A DNA stretch of 64,000 nt from Brachionus rotundiformis (lineage: Eukaryota > Rotifera > Eurotatoria > Ploima > Brachionidae). The DNA lies in NCBI GenBank assembly GCA_016802295.1, contig JAESIW010000200.1:3968327-4032326 (forward strand). The letters run 5' to 3'. Under the pieces are notes generated by a model that saw only the letters and a program-made list of their open reading frames with translations, ran no database searches and was not told the DNA's origin. Position 1 is the first letter of the stretch; every line of letters starts with the position of its first letter. Below, one piece after another: positions 20,468 to 35,569 of this stretch. The position numbers and the translations under genes were made by a program.

Positions 20468-23400
20468 CTAAAAAAGATAAATATTCTTTATAAATACTCT
20501 TTTAAAATGTAATAAAATTTATCAGTTGAAATTTATTTTGGTTTTTTTTTTCATACCTGCTCAAATTAAATGTCATAATTTAGAGTATTTAGTTTAATTA
20601 AGTATAAGGTTTGGTATAAGTTTAGAGAACTAAAATTAAAATTTAATTTACGCCTCAAAAATAAATAAAAAAATAAAATAGTTAAATAATTAGCTTAATT
20701 GAATTCGTTTTAGGAAAATATGAAAATATTGCTTTGGAATATTAAAAATTTAATTAGATTTTCTTACTTAGTTAAATTGATTTGTTTTTTTCAAAGAGCT
20801 TAGACAACAAAACGATCTCTTAAAATTTTAGGAAGATTTATCGAGTTAAATTATAAATATTTGATCGAAAGATGTTTCTGCCTCGGCAATGGAACTTAAA
20901 AAACATGAATTATTAAGATAATTTTTAGCTTTTAGTTATTTGTATTTTTTAATTAAAACACCTTAATAATTCAAGATGATTTAAAGCCTTTAATTGATGT
21001 AGTGGTCTCGTTAATAGGAATAAATTATTAAACACTCAAATTATCTTATTATTTAAATGAATATAATATTATTTTGAATTTAATAAAATAATTACAGTTA
21101 ATAGGTTTTTGAAATTCACTGAATTGATTTAATTAAAATCAATAAATTAAATTCAGAATTACATAAAAAAATTACATAAACAATTAATATCTTTTGGTAT
21201 TAAAAAATTTTAGATATCTTATAAAAATTTATATTTTTATAATAATTATAGAAAGTTTTATAAAAAATTAGCCAGTTTGCTTTTGAATAACTAACAAAAT
21301 TATTTTTCAGATGAAAACCTAAAAATTTAACTCATTTTAATTATAATTTAGCATAGGTTGCATGTTTTTTTTAGCTTTTTAAGTATAAATATTGTCTTCT
21401 TAATTAAATAAATATTATTGTTCTCAATTTTAAATTTGATTTATTTAAATCGTTTGTTTACGAGAATTTTTCATTTTATAGATAAGCTTGGATTGTGTTT
21501 ACATAGCTTATTCGATCAATGAGTCAAAAGAGACGACAGAATTATATTCTTTAGCAGAATTTAAATTTAAAATCAGAAATAAAGAATATAAGCCTTATTT
21601 TAAGGCGTTTTAATCTATAAAATATAATTTTCTATTTTCTTACTTGTAGACGCTCAATAATTATTTCTCAACCATTTATTATCTCTTATTTAAATAAAAG
21701 TTTTGAATATTTTTTTATGATTTTTCCCTGAAATACTTACTCATATTAAATATACTTTTTATTTAAAAGAATTAATTTAAAACCAGTTTAATTTTGTGAT
21801 GATTAATCAAGATTTTGAAATTTAACCTGAAAGGCACTGAGTGAAAATTTGAAAAATAAAGCTAATTGACATGATTCTTTTCATGTTTTTAAAATAGCCT
21901 CTACTTATGCTAAATTTAATTCAGGAATACAAATATCCCATTTTGTAATTTTTTTCACAAATAAAAGAAACCTTTTCATTATTTTAAAACATGTTTTTTA
22001 TACTGTGATTTTTAATTTTATCAAGATTTTGAAGATAAGTTGTCAAATATTGGAAAATATGGTAGGTTTCAAACCAAAACAGAAATTAATATCCATCATC
22101 ATGATAAACCTAGATAAGAAAGCTAAGTAATCAAGAGTCGTTTGAGGAACGATGAAATCTATTCGATTTTTACTCGGTTATCCCCTATAGAACAAACTTA
22201 ATAAAAATAAAGATTTTTTCCGAGATGGGTTTATCAAGTATTTTTTGGCATTGTCAATGATTTTTAAATTGACTCAGAAAGATAAATTTTAATATTGAAT
22301 TTATAAATCTAATCAAAGTCTGTTAAATAGATTATAAACATTTTTTCTCTTATCTTTTTTAAAATCAAAATAATTATGAATAAATTCTTTAAAGTCAAAA
22401 TTTAAATTTCAACAGACAATCTAAGTTAATTATGCGTCTGTCATGCTAATTACAGTGAATTCTTTTCTAATTAAATTTGATTAATTAATTTTTAAATGTT
22501 TTTTTTTTGACAATAAATACCAAATATAAATTATTTCATTAAAATTGTTTGAACCTACACCAGTATCCTTGGCTTGATTTAATTGCTAAACAATTTAATA
22601 TAATTAGAAATATAAAATCTGTCTAATATATCTAATAAAGTGGTTATTTCAAAACGATCTTAAAATACAATTGTATTTACTTTTTTAAAGGAACCATAAA
22701 AAAATGGTTAAAATTGGTTTGAAAATTATTTTTTATTTAAATGGAATTATTTAACTAATAAATTTTTTGTTTGATTTTAATATTTTAAATTTAAAAAAAA
22801 AATTGATTTTTAGCCTGTTTTTGATCAAAATCACTAATTTTCTACCAACTAACATTTTTATTCTGTTTATTTTTGATTCAAATCTTATTTTGACGTAAAT
22901 AAGTGTCATTTGAACAAATTAAGATCACTCATAATATTCAAATATTTTAGATTTAGCTAATTTTCTTCATTATTTAAGGCATTTAAAAACGTCTTAGATT
23001 TCCTAGATTACAAAATTTTATTGGAAAATAAAAAAAAGCTTTTTGACATTTGTGCCATGAAATGATTTCTATTGAAAATTATTGAATATTTTATTTTAGA
23101 CAGCATTTTTGAAACAATTTAAATTAAATAAAATATTTTCATAACTAAAATTTTCACGAAAAATTTAAAAAATACTAAATTTAGTTTATAAAGACTAGAT
23201 AATCTCATTTTTACATTTTTGTTACACATTTTTAAAACTATGTCATAAAATTCTTATCAAAAAAGGTGACTGGTGGTGGAGAAAATAAATTTTTTACATT
23301 AAATATAAATTCTAGTTCATAATTCATAAAATTTTTCAATCAGTTTCATTTATTTTCAATAATAGAAAATATTTTTGGAGTTGTTTTTTAAAAATTTTTA

Positions 23401-26400
23401 AAGAGCCTTTTTTTTTATAAAAATAGTAACAATTTTAAAAAATTATTTGAATTAAAAGATCTCTAAAATCTCTTTGATCAAAATTAATTTTTTGTTTTCT
23501 AAACATAAAATTGAACGCAAAAAGAAAAATTTATCGTCAAAAACTAGAACTAACTCTTCTTTATTTTTCTTATCAGAATGATTTTGAATAAAAGTATAAT
23601 GTAATATTATTCTTTAGACCTTTATATATTCTAATATTGTTAACTTGAAACGGAAATATGTTTTTGTATGTGTTTCAGTAATAAATATCATTATTTAACA
23701 AATACCTTTAACATTTTGTTCAAACACAAGATCCTGTTATAAAATCAGTAAAAGAAAATATAAAGATTCATTGTTTAGATAAAATATAAAAGAATATAAA
23801 AATAAAAAAAAAGATAAAAGGATATCAAGAGGATATAATTACATTCGATATTTTCTATAATAGTTCCTAATTCCAATGTAAGTGAACCATTAAAATAAGT
23901 ATTTACGTATTTTACGTAATTTTTGGTAAAATTCTGGGATCAAATCATCACTGTATAAAAAATATAAAATATTTTAAATATATTAGTGGCTCAGTATAAC
24001 TTATCAATTTTAATAAACAGTCATCCATCTAATTTTGGTTTCAACCAGACTTGTTCAAAAATCAAAAAAAATTTCTTTCAAGTTAAGCCAAGTTGAATGA
24101 CTTTATGAAATTTTTTTTCCTATAACCAAAATTAATACGTCAATAAGAGCTGACCGGTAGTTCACAAAATTCATTTGGTCAACTAATTCTGATTAATTTA
24201 TGAGATAAATAATACCGCTGGAAATTTTAATGTCTTAAAGCAATCATCTAGAATGCCAAAGAAATTCAGTATCAAAAATTTTATTGACTAAATGTTAAAA
24301 AACTAATTTTTTAAACCAAATTTAAATGTTGCTTAAATGATATTTATTTAATTAACCTAAATAAAGTCTAAAAATTACTTTATGATTGTCTTATTTTAAT
24401 GTCTAGTTAATTTAATAATTTTCGTGATTTGAAAAAATCAAAATTTGTCTCTTGCTGGTTAAAAATTAACATGTCTTTTAAAAAAGGATATTGAATTATT
24501 AAAATGCATTAAAATACATATTGATAATAAAGTCATTAAACTAGCATATAAAATCTTTAATTTTTTCATTCGTTTTTTAAATAAGATCAAGAAAAACTAA
24601 ATTATATTAGCTTTGAAATTCATTTCGGAATTTGTTTTAAATTAAAGCTTTAAATATCAGTTTAAAAATCATAATTAAAAATTTGATTAAATTAAATTGT
24701 CACTTGAAATATCGATTTAGCATCAAATTTAATCTCTTTGAAGATAAGAAAGGTGTATTGAGCTAATTTTTCTAAACTTACCTAATCGGACTCATAGGCG
24801 GCCAGAAACACTTTCTAGTCTTTAAAAGATTAATAAATAAACATTTTTCTTTGTTTAAATACAGGTGGAAGCATATTAAACACTCAAATTTAACATTTAG
24901 AATCATAAACTAAATTAAAAAACAAAATAAAACTTTACAACCTAATAAAAAAGATAAATAAATAAAAAACTCTCTGACTTTTTTTAATTTTTTTGGTATA
25001 TTTCCTCCATTTATTAAAGAAGATCATTATTTAAAGAAGTTTTTTTTGTTCACCTGTTTAAGAAATTAAAATTTTGGCTGAATTGTTTTGTTAACTAATT
25101 TGCAGTCTAGCCTTTTATCAGTTTTTAATAATACTCCTAATAATTATTGCTTGAAAAAATATTTCAAAAATTGTTCTTTAATAGAATGAAATTTGATGAA
25201 AAAATATTTTAAATTAATTCTTTCACAATAATTAGAATATTTAATTTTATTGTAAATATAAATATAAAAAAGGCTCTTCCTTGAAAATTAAATGTGATAT
25301 TAATTGTAGATTTTTCTTGAAAATGTCTTTCAAAGAGGAAAAAAATACAGGTCGCTTGATTAATCAAGAGAAAATTAAAAAAAAAGATTAAAAAGCAGCT
25401 TCAATGATAACATAATGCTTGCGCCAAAAAGCTTATAAATTATTGAAAATTTAGCTGTGTTTCGTAATAAATTTAAGATTAAATATCTGAAGCAAGAAGA
25501 AATTATTTATTGAATTTTTTTTAAAAACAAACTAAATAAATTTAAAAAGCAATAATTAAAAATAAGTGTTTTTTAAGTCATTTTCTTCCAAGATGGCCAA
25601 AAATGATACTCATTTAGCTACTAATTTCCATATAGTTTTCATTCTTCACGTTTTCTAAAAAATTGCGTCATAATTAGAATCTGTTTTAAAGCAATTAATT
25701 TAAAAATTACGGTCCTTTCCTAATTTAATTTTTTCCAAAAACCAGCTAAGCTTATACCAGAAGGTCAAATACACTTCAAGCCATCTAAAAATCTTTTTTA
25801 ATGAGATAAAATTAAATTTTTTATAAATAAACAAGAATGGTTACATTTCAAGTAATGAGAGCTTAAAAAAGACTGATCAAAAATAATACCACAATCCTGG
25901 TGAGCTTTTTTTAGTTTTTTCTTTGGTTTAAAATTAGATAATTAACAACTGGACAAGAAAATTTTGAGCAATTAACTATTTTTTTTAGTAATAAAAGTTT
26001 ATAAATTATAATGAACAATTGTTAAATATTTTATTAAAAAATTATCAAAAAAATTACAAAGCCCATGAAAAAAGAATAACAAATATTAATAAATAATTTG
26101 CTTATTCGTCATTCAAAGGTCTATTAGATAAATTACGAGTTCATAAATCTTAATTCATGTCAAAAAAATTATCAACAAATTCGAAAAAAAAAATACAAAA
26201 CGAAAAGATTACAAAAAAATTAGCTTATTAGAATGAGTTTATACAAAAATTATTTGTAAAATTTAAGCTTAGACAAAAAAAAGAATTTTAAACCACTAGA
26301 AATCGAAATTTATACCCTTCAGTTTTTTACAATTAGTAAGTTTGGACGCCACTAAACTGGCCAACGTCCACCATCGGCTAAATGTCGGGTTTTTTTTTAA

Positions 26401-26436
26401 TATAAAATTAAAATTAAAACAATTCAATAATTGTAT
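20468..26436. other. Six-kilobase gene-free AT-rich region
   Basis: I read this stretch on both strands and found no frame with protein-like composition, no RNA gene and no recognisable transposon end. It includes the upstream flank of opsin 2 and the 3' UTR of the RhoGAP gene, where a GC-richer patch lies at 26340-26390. Confidence 0.45.
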
Positions 26437-29400
26437 TTAAACAAGTGTTTCTTGTTCACCGATTGTGTTAAACTTAGATTTGTCATAGTATTTGGAGCAC
26501 AATTTGGAAGAGTTAACCCGGTAAGCATCTTTTGGCTCTGAATTTTCCAAATTTAAATTGGACAAACTTCGAATTGATTTGGACATGACAACTTTTTCAT
26601 TTCTATTGTCACCAACAATTGAGTCAGTTTGGCGAATTTTAGGCCTTTGATTGGAGCCTTGATTTTGGATCATCAAAAGCAACGAGCCTTGGTTTTGTAC
26701 CGGTTTGGTGTAAAAATTCTCATTTAAATTTTCACTATATTTAAATGGTTCACTGATTCTTTTCGGCTTGCGGACACTTTGTCCAACTGGTGAGTGAGAG
26801 GGTGAGTTAACAAAGCAAATGGTCTCATTATGGTAAGTTAAGTTATTAGAAATTTTGTGCAATTTGGTTCTTGCTGAGCGGATCCGCTCTGAATTACTAT
26901 TATCTATGAAGTCAACATTTTCATTCAAATTCTTTGGCTTCAATGAACTGACTGAAGAAGATTGGATCAGTCGGTCCAAGTCGTAATTTGACGAGTAAAA
27001 TGATCCGGAAGAAGACGATTCTTCACTCGGATTTTGCCTAGGGGTTTGATTGTTCGGGTTATTTTCACTGTTTTGTTCAAATGATAAATTTGGTGGAATG
27101 GGATCCAAAATGGTAACCCTTTAAAAAAATAATTGAAAATTGATAATTAAAAACTTGCTAAATAATACCCTATGCGAGAGGCAATTTTCCGATTTAATAT
27201 TTGTTCAACCTCACTGGGTGTTATGTTATTGATGGTTTGAATAAGTTCATTGTGCAATAAGGAATCGATCTGGAAGATAAAAATTTTTTAATTTATTTTA
27301 ACTAATAATTAAAATTGTGTTAATTAGTCAATAAACCAACAAAAATTGCTTTTTAAAATTAATTAAATAATTTTGCTAATTATTTATGAGATTAATTGAC
27401 GGAAAATTACAACAACCGAATATGAAAGATTAATTTTCTGTTTTATCTATTTAAAAAGTGGAATAATTATCAAAAAGCAATTTTTTATAAATTGAGAAAA
27501 TTAATAATTGATACAAATTAAAATAATATTTTCAACATTATTAGTTTGATAATTAAGTTTTGTTTCAATTTTTTTTTAATCGATCCAAGTTTAAAATTTA
27601 ACTAGGGGCCTATTTTTTAAACTTGGTTTATTTGCATTATATAAAAAGTATTTGAGTTCATCAAATATAACGCTTCTAATAAAGATAATAACATTTTATC
27701 AAAACAATAAAAACGCCAACTTAACACACAATCTTTTTTTTTTATAATTTTTATTATTTCAAACTATGCTGAAAATATATTATAGGAATTCAGATGCCAG
27801 ATGAAAAATAAAATTATCTTATCAATGCTTACATCAATCAGAAAGAGTTTAATTTTGTACCAATCTAAATATAACTAAACTACTCTTTTTTAAATGCGTA
27901 ATTTTTTTATTAAATTTTATTTCTTTACCCTAATTAAATAGAAATTTGAATATTAGCTTACATTTACCCCATTTAATTTAAAAATTTTAATTAACCTAAT
28001 AAATTAAAGTAAAATCTTACATTAAAAATTAAATTTTGATTTTCAATTAAATATTTGGTAACTGAAATGACCGAATCAATGTCGTCAATGATGTTGTATT
28101 TGTCGTTTTGTAGCTCATTTGGCTTTGTATTGAGAGATATTTGGGAAAGTTTGTGTTTTTTGAGCAAATTTGGACCAAAAACCATGGCCAAATTGAACGC
28201 ATCCATTTTATTGCCACCAAAAACTTGGTCATTTTGACTAATTGGTTCGGCATAGGACCTAACCTTGTCCAAAAGCTTTAACAAAACTTCTAATGTGTCT
28301 CGATTTGGCACCGGCAAAAGACAAATTAAATAGCGAGTCATTTCAAGCCTAAGGGTTTTATCCGTAACTTCTAAAGAGTAAAAAATAAATTTTTCTATCA
28401 AACCACGTTGGTCAACTTACTATTCGTGGCTAAAAAGCTTGAATACAAGTCACGAGTCAACAATGGCTCTGGCAAAGACCTAAGGTACTCTTTAAGCAAG
28501 CAAGCCGCGTCATTTGTGTTAAAATGCTCTCCCATATCAATATTTTTACCATTATCATACATCTCTTTAAGCTACAAATAAAAATAATAAATAATTAATA
28601 TTAATATTTTTTTTATTCAATATATATTTACTTCTTTGATTCTTTTTTTTGAAGAGTCTATGCGAAAAATCCCGACAACATCGAGACCATAGTCACTGAT
28701 GTGTTTGCAGCAAGACTTGACAATATTAGGCACTAGGCCCTCACTGCGAATGGACAAGTTCTGATTAGCTGAGTCATTTTTATTTTTATCTGTTGGATTT
28801 TTGGTAGATACTTTTTTAAGTGTTGAGTTTTTCAGATCTAAAGCTTCGAACAAAACCGAATTACGCTTGGCATAATCATTTTCCAGATTATGGCGTAAGA
28901 CAACCTTTTGCTCACCATTCAGTATATTTAAGTCATTTTTGGACGCAATCAAAAGATTGGTAGTGTTAGATTTCCATCTTTTGTTAGCAGTAAGAGATGT
29001 ATTCTTTTTTTGTTCGGGATGAATGGTTTTTTTCAAGTCATTAAGTATACACTTGTACAAAGATTGACCAAAAACAAGCTCAGTGTTTTCTTTTTGTCCT
29101 TTCTTAAAAAAGTAATTCTCTTTTATGTCTTCGAAGAATTTGAAGTCAACTGAGCGGCTGCGCACCGCTGTGGATGAGATGTTTTTTGTTTTTATTGTTT
29201 TCATGGATTCGTCTTTTGGTATGCACAGTGACTTGAGGCACAAATCTTTGCCAGAATTTTGTTCGGAAAACTTCTGAAGTTTGTTGAAGCAAATTTGCTT
29301 CAAATACTTAAGTTCGATTAGAGTCAAGAATTTGACTTGTATGTCGGTCAGCTTGAGCTTTTTTGCTTGGTCACCTGTATCAGTGGTGATTGATGAAAAC

Positions 29401-32400
29401 GAAGAGGCCGAGGCCATTTTCCCGATTGGTCCAGTCATGTACCAACACTCTTCAGCCTTTAAACAAAAATAAATTAAAAATGTTAGTTTTTACGCAAATT
29501 CTGAATAAATCAAATATAAAAAATGTTTAAATCAATAAAATCAAAAGGAAGTAAATGCCTGATATATTTTAAACAAACATCAAGTCAAAATCAATATCTT
29601 GCTCTAAGTTAATAATTTCTGGCAATAAATGTTTTTCACTCTATCATAAATACAAGGATTTATAATTTGAAAAAAATATTATCAGCATATTGTTTGAACT
29701 TTAAATAACAACAATTTCTACCTTTATAATGAAGCTTATTTTTTTATCATAAATAAAATTCGAAATTGATATAAATGAACAACTATTTGGCGCATTAATT
29801 TTAAACAAGGTTATTAAGGTGATAAATTGCCAACAATAAGATTAAACTTTAATATACATATTATATTAAAATAAAACTATAAATTTTCTGTAAATTGAAA
29901 AAAAAATTCTTGAAGATAAAACTTGTTATCATTGCTGATTATTATCAGATAGCTGGAAAATAATTTTAATCTCCTAGAGTTCATCTAAAAGCTCTAATGT
30001 TTTAAATAAGACGCCAATTTAAGTGTAGAATTTTTTTTTTAAAACTACTTATAAATTTATTATGATTAATGATTAATTGTTAATAAAACAAACATTGAAT
30101 AAAATTTAGTTTGAATATATAACAAACGTTTTAATGAAGTTCAATTAATTAAACAATTAAGTAATTTTTAAATAATGTAATAAACCCCTTTCAATGTTCA
30201 TTAGGGCTTATCTGTTGTTAAAAAATTAAATAAATCTATTGTGATTCTATATTATTTCCCACTCGTAGAGCCAAAATTTTGCAGACTAAAAAATAAAGAT
30301 TTTCAACACTCGAATTTTCAGGTAAATTAAAAATTGGATTGTTTGGAAACATTATTTGATTAAAATCAATTCCTGGAAAAAGCAAGGAAGCTTTTAGCGT
30401 CACGTTTTAATAAATTTTTATGATTAAGTAATTTTTAATTTTGAAAATTTTTTTCTCAGGTCAAATTTTTGATAAAATAAACTCCTCATAAACATTACTT
30501 TTGACATTGATATCTATCAGAGCTTAGAATTTTCTTTATTTAATTCATATTTGATATTTCCCAAAGAATTATTTTAACCTATTTAATCTATCATTAAATT
30601 TAAATTAATGTTTGTCTTGTTCTTATGACTGTAAATTAAAGTACTAAAAATATTATTAAATACTTTATTTGAAAATTATTTTCTTAAAGAATTAATTATA
30701 TTTTTTAATTAAATCATTGAGAGTATGTCATATCACTTTACATCATTCGGGTATAAAAAAAGATACATATAACCAGTTTAAAAGCCTTATTTTAAGATTT
30801 TGATTTTAAATTTGGTTGAGAATAGGCTCTAAGATATAATTTTTATGAAGGTTTCTCTTTAAAATGGCTTCCTAAATATAAATTATCTATCAACCAACCC
30901 TGAAAATGGTAAATTTAAGTTTCTGATATTCATTTTAATTTTTAGGCTAATTCTAAAAATAAAATTTCTTCGTTTTTTAAATTGAAAAAATCTGCTTTTA
31001 TTTAAAAAAGATAATTTTGAAAAAAACTAGTCTTTAAATTTTTAATTTTTATAAAAATGTAAATTTAATCGGATAAAACAAAGATTTAGATGCAAAAAAT
31101 TGTGCAAATATAAGCTTTGAAATTTTCTTATCTCTGAAAAATCATTTGATTTAGTTTTATTTTAAGATTTAAAATAAACTTTTTAAACCACTTTATCTAT
31201 TCACATTTTTGTTGCTTTGTTCTGGACAAGAAATTTTAAAAAAGGTAAATTAAAGCAAATTTTTTCCTTTAAAAGTACAAAATTTCAGCAGCTCAGAAAA
31301 TATCTCTGTTTAAAACTTAATTTTTTAAGCAATATAAAATAATAAATTTTGCGCAACCAATTTTAGTTTAAATGCATAAAACTAACTTTCGACCAAAATA
31401 ATGGGATCAGAAAAATTCAAAAAATACATTTTAACAATTTTAACTTATTAACAAAAAGCTTCCTTCTTAAAATATACCAAGCATTTTTTTCTCATAATTA
31501 ACAATTTTTATTGAGCTCAATTCAAAAAGTTCAATATAAAATTTTGATTATTTTTATTTTAATTGTTGAAAAAAAAACAAATTAATTACCGGATTGAAGA
31601 ACCAGACTTTGTTGTCTATGTTAGCATGAATGCTTTGACTGCGCTTTTTGAATGGGCGTCTAGAACTAGTCACCACATTGGAAGATACTGACGACTTGGT
31701 CGACGAACTGGAGCTCGATGCGGACTTCAAGTGCTTAACTCGTTGGACTGTTCTGTATGCAAATTTGGCACCATCATTGCAGTCTGTAGTGTGGCTCATT
31801 AAACAATTAATCTCGTCATCGCACTCATCTTCAAAATTATTGGTAAAGTTCTCGTCCAAGTCCAAAGTCATGCTTGGCGAGGGGTTTTCTTGGTCCATAG
31901 AGTTAACAGACGAAGATGATAGGATCATGTACGAATTGGAACTTAGCGGGGTGGTTGATAGTTCCATCTGTTGCTGGCTGAGCTTACGGTTGAAAAATTT
32001 GGTAGTCTTGCTTGCCAGATTGTTCATAAGGCCGGTGTTGTTCATTATGGGCGATTGTTGGGCAGATGAGGAGCTCGATGAAGAGCTGGTCGGCGTGGCA
32101 GAGGGCCTGTTCTTTGGAAGAGTCAAGCTAGCCAACGAGGATATTTTAGACAATAGATAGGAGGTGGATGCTGACTTTACGGTCGCTTGTTGGCACTCCG
32201 CTGGACTCGAACTGTTCGTGTTCTTGCTCAGCTTATTGTAATAGTTAAAAGAGTCAAATGGTACCAAAGTCGGCGAAGATATGTTGTCTATGGATATTTT
32301 TTTGCCCTGTTTGGCGACTGTATTATGCAATGGGGTTAAAAGAGTGGAGTCGTGAGCAGCGTTCTGGTTCGATCGATTCGAAGGCTTCAGGACCAGGAGA

Positions 32401-33011
32401 TCAAAATTTTTTTGTATTGTGTGACTCGATTCTTCATCGTTGGAGCCCGAATCGTCCGATTTGGGCTGCTTTGGTATCTGAGTGGTGATCAGCGAGTACT
32501 GCAGATATGTGTTTAGGTCTGGCGAAGGCTTTTTTTTTACCAAAAGTGTCTGTGAGCTGGTGATCGATGAGGTTGACGATGATGGCGATGATTTTTTTAG
32601 CTTAGAGCCTGTAGACGACGTAGAATTGGATGATGTAGAACAAGGTGATGTAGATTCTGAACTATTCGTTTTAATTAGCTTAAACAAAAGCTGCTCGTTG
32701 TTGTTTGATTTAATATGTTGTTTGCCAAAAATGTTATTTAAATTATCTTTATAAATTTGGTTTATTGAATTTTGCTTGCTATTTTGCTGGCTTAATGTTA
32801 AACGTTTTGTTTTTAGAGAATGTTGTTTTTCTTGTTGTTGAATCAAATGTTGTTGATTAACTTGATCAACAAAATCCGAGTCAGATATATCTTGGTAAAT
32901 GTTCATTGTTTCATATGAGGGCTGTTTTTGGCAATTTTGATTCGTTTTTCTGTCAAAATTGACTAATTTGGCGTAATAAATGGCATCGTTTAGATCATTC
33001 CTGCTGCTCAT
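26437..33011 (-). CDS. ARHGAP6: RhoGAP protein of the ARHGAP6/ARHGAP36 type (six exons)
   Basis: Exons 33011-31590, 29456-28632, 28571-28421, 28370-28021, 27269-27169 and 27118-26437 join without a frame conflict into 1176 aa. The RhoGAP domain spans about residues 710-920. The arginine finger is R739 in VVGIFRIDSSKKRIKE, and GNKMDAFNLAMVFGPNLL (852-869) supplies the conserved Asn. FRIDSSKKR and the segment after the domain (NELIQTINNITPSEV, then EQILNRKIASR) closely recall ARHGAP6. Such proteins speed GTP hydrolysis by Rho GTPases and shape the actin cytoskeleton. The first 474 residues are serine-rich and disordered. The link from exon 1 to exon 2 across a 2.1-kb intron rests on matching phase (FFNP to AEECWYMTGP). 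The intron (29457-31589) shows nothing else. Confidence 0.85.
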
Positions 33012-35569
33012 TGTTTCTAGACTAATTAGTGCAAACTCATTATAAAAAACTTTTCATCTAAAATCTTGAAATTGGCTTTTCTAAAGCTCCAATGTTTAAA
33101 AATAAATTGTTTACTCATTTATGAATATAAGAAAAAATTTATTCTCTCTATATAAACAAATATTTACATTAACTTAGGTGCATTAATTGACTCAGTAAAA
33201 AGTTAATTTAGTCAAAGGGATTTTTTAGCCTGCCAATTTGTCCTCTTTGCATGGAATAATTTTTACCAGAGAAACAGTACTTTTTTAAATAGACTTGAAT
33301 TAAATAAATTATCAATAGGTTATCTTTTTGCTTGCCAATTTTTCCCTTTCCATGGAATAACCAGTACCACAATATTGAATCAGAGATAGCCTACATGCTC
33401 TAGCGATACAGCACTTATTTTAAAAGACTTCAATTAAATAAATAATATTCTAGTTATAAATTTGACTATTTACAAACAATTAAATTTTTTTTCTACTTTA
33501 CCAAAACGTAAATTGTGGACTAAAATTAGACATTTTTTATTAATAATAAGTTTTGAGATTAACTTCATGTTCAGTCATAACAATTTAGCAAAAAATAAAT
33601 TTAATTCTTGCACCTGACAATTGAAGAAGTTTTTCCATTATTAAATAAAAACAAAAAAAAAACATAATCGTATTATTATCTTTAATTTTTTACTTCTTAG
33701 CCAAAAAAAATTATTTTCTTTGGAAACTTAACAAAAATCAGATATACTTGAACCATTTTTTTGCCAAATAAATCTTCCTGAAGGAGGCTTTGCTCGATCA
33801 GGTCAACATAACTAAAAAAATAACAAATTTCTTTTAGATTGGCATTTGTGTGGCAAATGTTTGGTCATGACAACAATGTTCAAAAATTTATCACCTAAAG
33901 ACCATTGATTTTCCTCACTCAAGGATTTTAATCTTGAGACTTTGGTCCGATCGATTAAAGATAAGAAAAATAAACATACACAAAATAAATACCAAATGTT
34001 CCAATTTCTTCAAAGAAACCATTTTCTAAAACCAAATGACAGTCTTTTAAATCAGTGTTTTAAATTTGGCCTGCATAAGCCAAACAAAATTAATTTAGTA
34101 CAATTTAACAAAAGCCTTAAAAGTGTCCTTTTTCCGGCCTTGAGACAAAACGAACTAATTAAAAGGAAATAAATTTCAAAAAATTAACTTAGAACACAAT
34201 TAGTCATTTGAGGCACAAAGTGCTTGCTAAATTGAAATTAAATTGACCTGTTGAAAGTGGGTTGTATTGCGGCTTGAGGCCAATTTGGCGCTCTAAGGCT
34301 TTCTGTGAACCACAACCTAAGTGACTATGAACGTTTATTATTAACATTAGACAAAATAAAAAGTTCAAATATTGTGTTTTTTTTATATTTTGTATGTGTG
34401 CATTACGTTATGACTAAAATAATTTAGTTAACATGACTTGAATAATGGATGAATTTTGTAAATATTTTTTAAGTATTGAATACTTCATATCCAATAGCAA
34501 ATATTGACCTTCTCAACTTGAACAATTTATTTTCTAATTAGATTTGATTTTATCGCCATTTAATTTTTCAGAATAATCTGTGCCCGGGGCAGTGACAACA
34601 ATTATTAAATATTTAATTATAGCTTGAATTGACCATGGGGCTTTTGGAGCCCATTCTTACAAGAAATTAAGCCAAATGAGCGCATGAGCCGATCAGCTTT
34701 ATTGTTGTTGATCAGCTCTAATCCGAGCAGACTCGTTGATGACATGTTTGCTTATTTTTGGAGTCTGGCTAAGTTTATTTTATCTATAGTTTATGTATTT
34801 ATCGTGAATGATATTGTTTAAATGTGGATTGAGCAAAACATTGGCGACATAACTAGCCTAGCAAACAAAGCTATTGTCTCTTTCTCTCTGAAATTAGACA
34901 CAAACAGATCTGCCGCTAAACAAAATCGAACCGATTAAACTTAATCTAAAATAAATTATACTAGCATACCATTCTTTACAAATTCCTTGAATATCTATTC
35001 TATTATCATATAAATTTTTGACTGACTTTGATATTTTAATCTTGCGCTATTTCCTTATCTTGAAACAAGGACCTCTATCCGGTCCCAATAAATTCTAAAC
35101 CATCTAGGCTTAGAATTAAAATTTTGTTTATTCTCTACTTTATCTCTTAATTAAACAAATCAATATGATAATCATACCGAACATTAATTTAACAAAAAAC
35201 GTTTAGCTATCAAGTTTATGATAAGTGCTTTAAATTTTTTATCTATTTTCATTGTTATTTAAACATGGTCTTAATTGATTTAAATGTGCTAATTTATTTT
35301 TTAATTTATATTATTCATGTAAATTTTTTTCCATTCAAATTTGTCATAACTATTTTCTCTAAACATTTTCGAATTAAACTTCATTTCATATAAAAATTAA
35401 CTATTAAAAAACAGATCTAAAGAAGTCACTGACTGGCCAGTCAATGCTTTGCCAGTTTATGAATAAAGTTATAAATGTCGTTTACCAGAAGATATTTTTC
35501 TTTTTCAATGAGAATAATATTAAGATCTTAAAGTTCCCAAAACTAAAAAACATATGGTAATTATGGTAA
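33012..35569. other. Upstream flank of the RhoGAP gene with a diverged tandem duplication
   Basis: About 85 bp at 33231-33312 recur at 33333-33445: both contain TGCCAATTT, CATGGAATAA, and then ACTT(G/C)AATTAAATAAAT. The second copy has about 38 extra bp around the word GCCTACATGCTC. The rest is AT-rich with mild GC patches at 34570-34740. The 76-codon frame at 33942-34172 has no motif and is treated as chance. Confidence 0.5.

Noticed and set aside
20468..26436. Possible CRISPR-like or satellite array in the AT-rich desert
   Set aside because: No regularly spaced repeats were found. Apparent repetition comes from A and T homopolymers.
31648..32754. Several plus-strand frames opposite the RhoGAP first exon
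   Set aside because: They are shadows of the serine-rich minus-strand coding sequence, whose codon pattern opens the opposite strand.
34690..34730. GATCAGCT direct repeat and a nearby CCCGGGG patch
   Set aside because: Too short and isolated to support a repeat or regulatory call.
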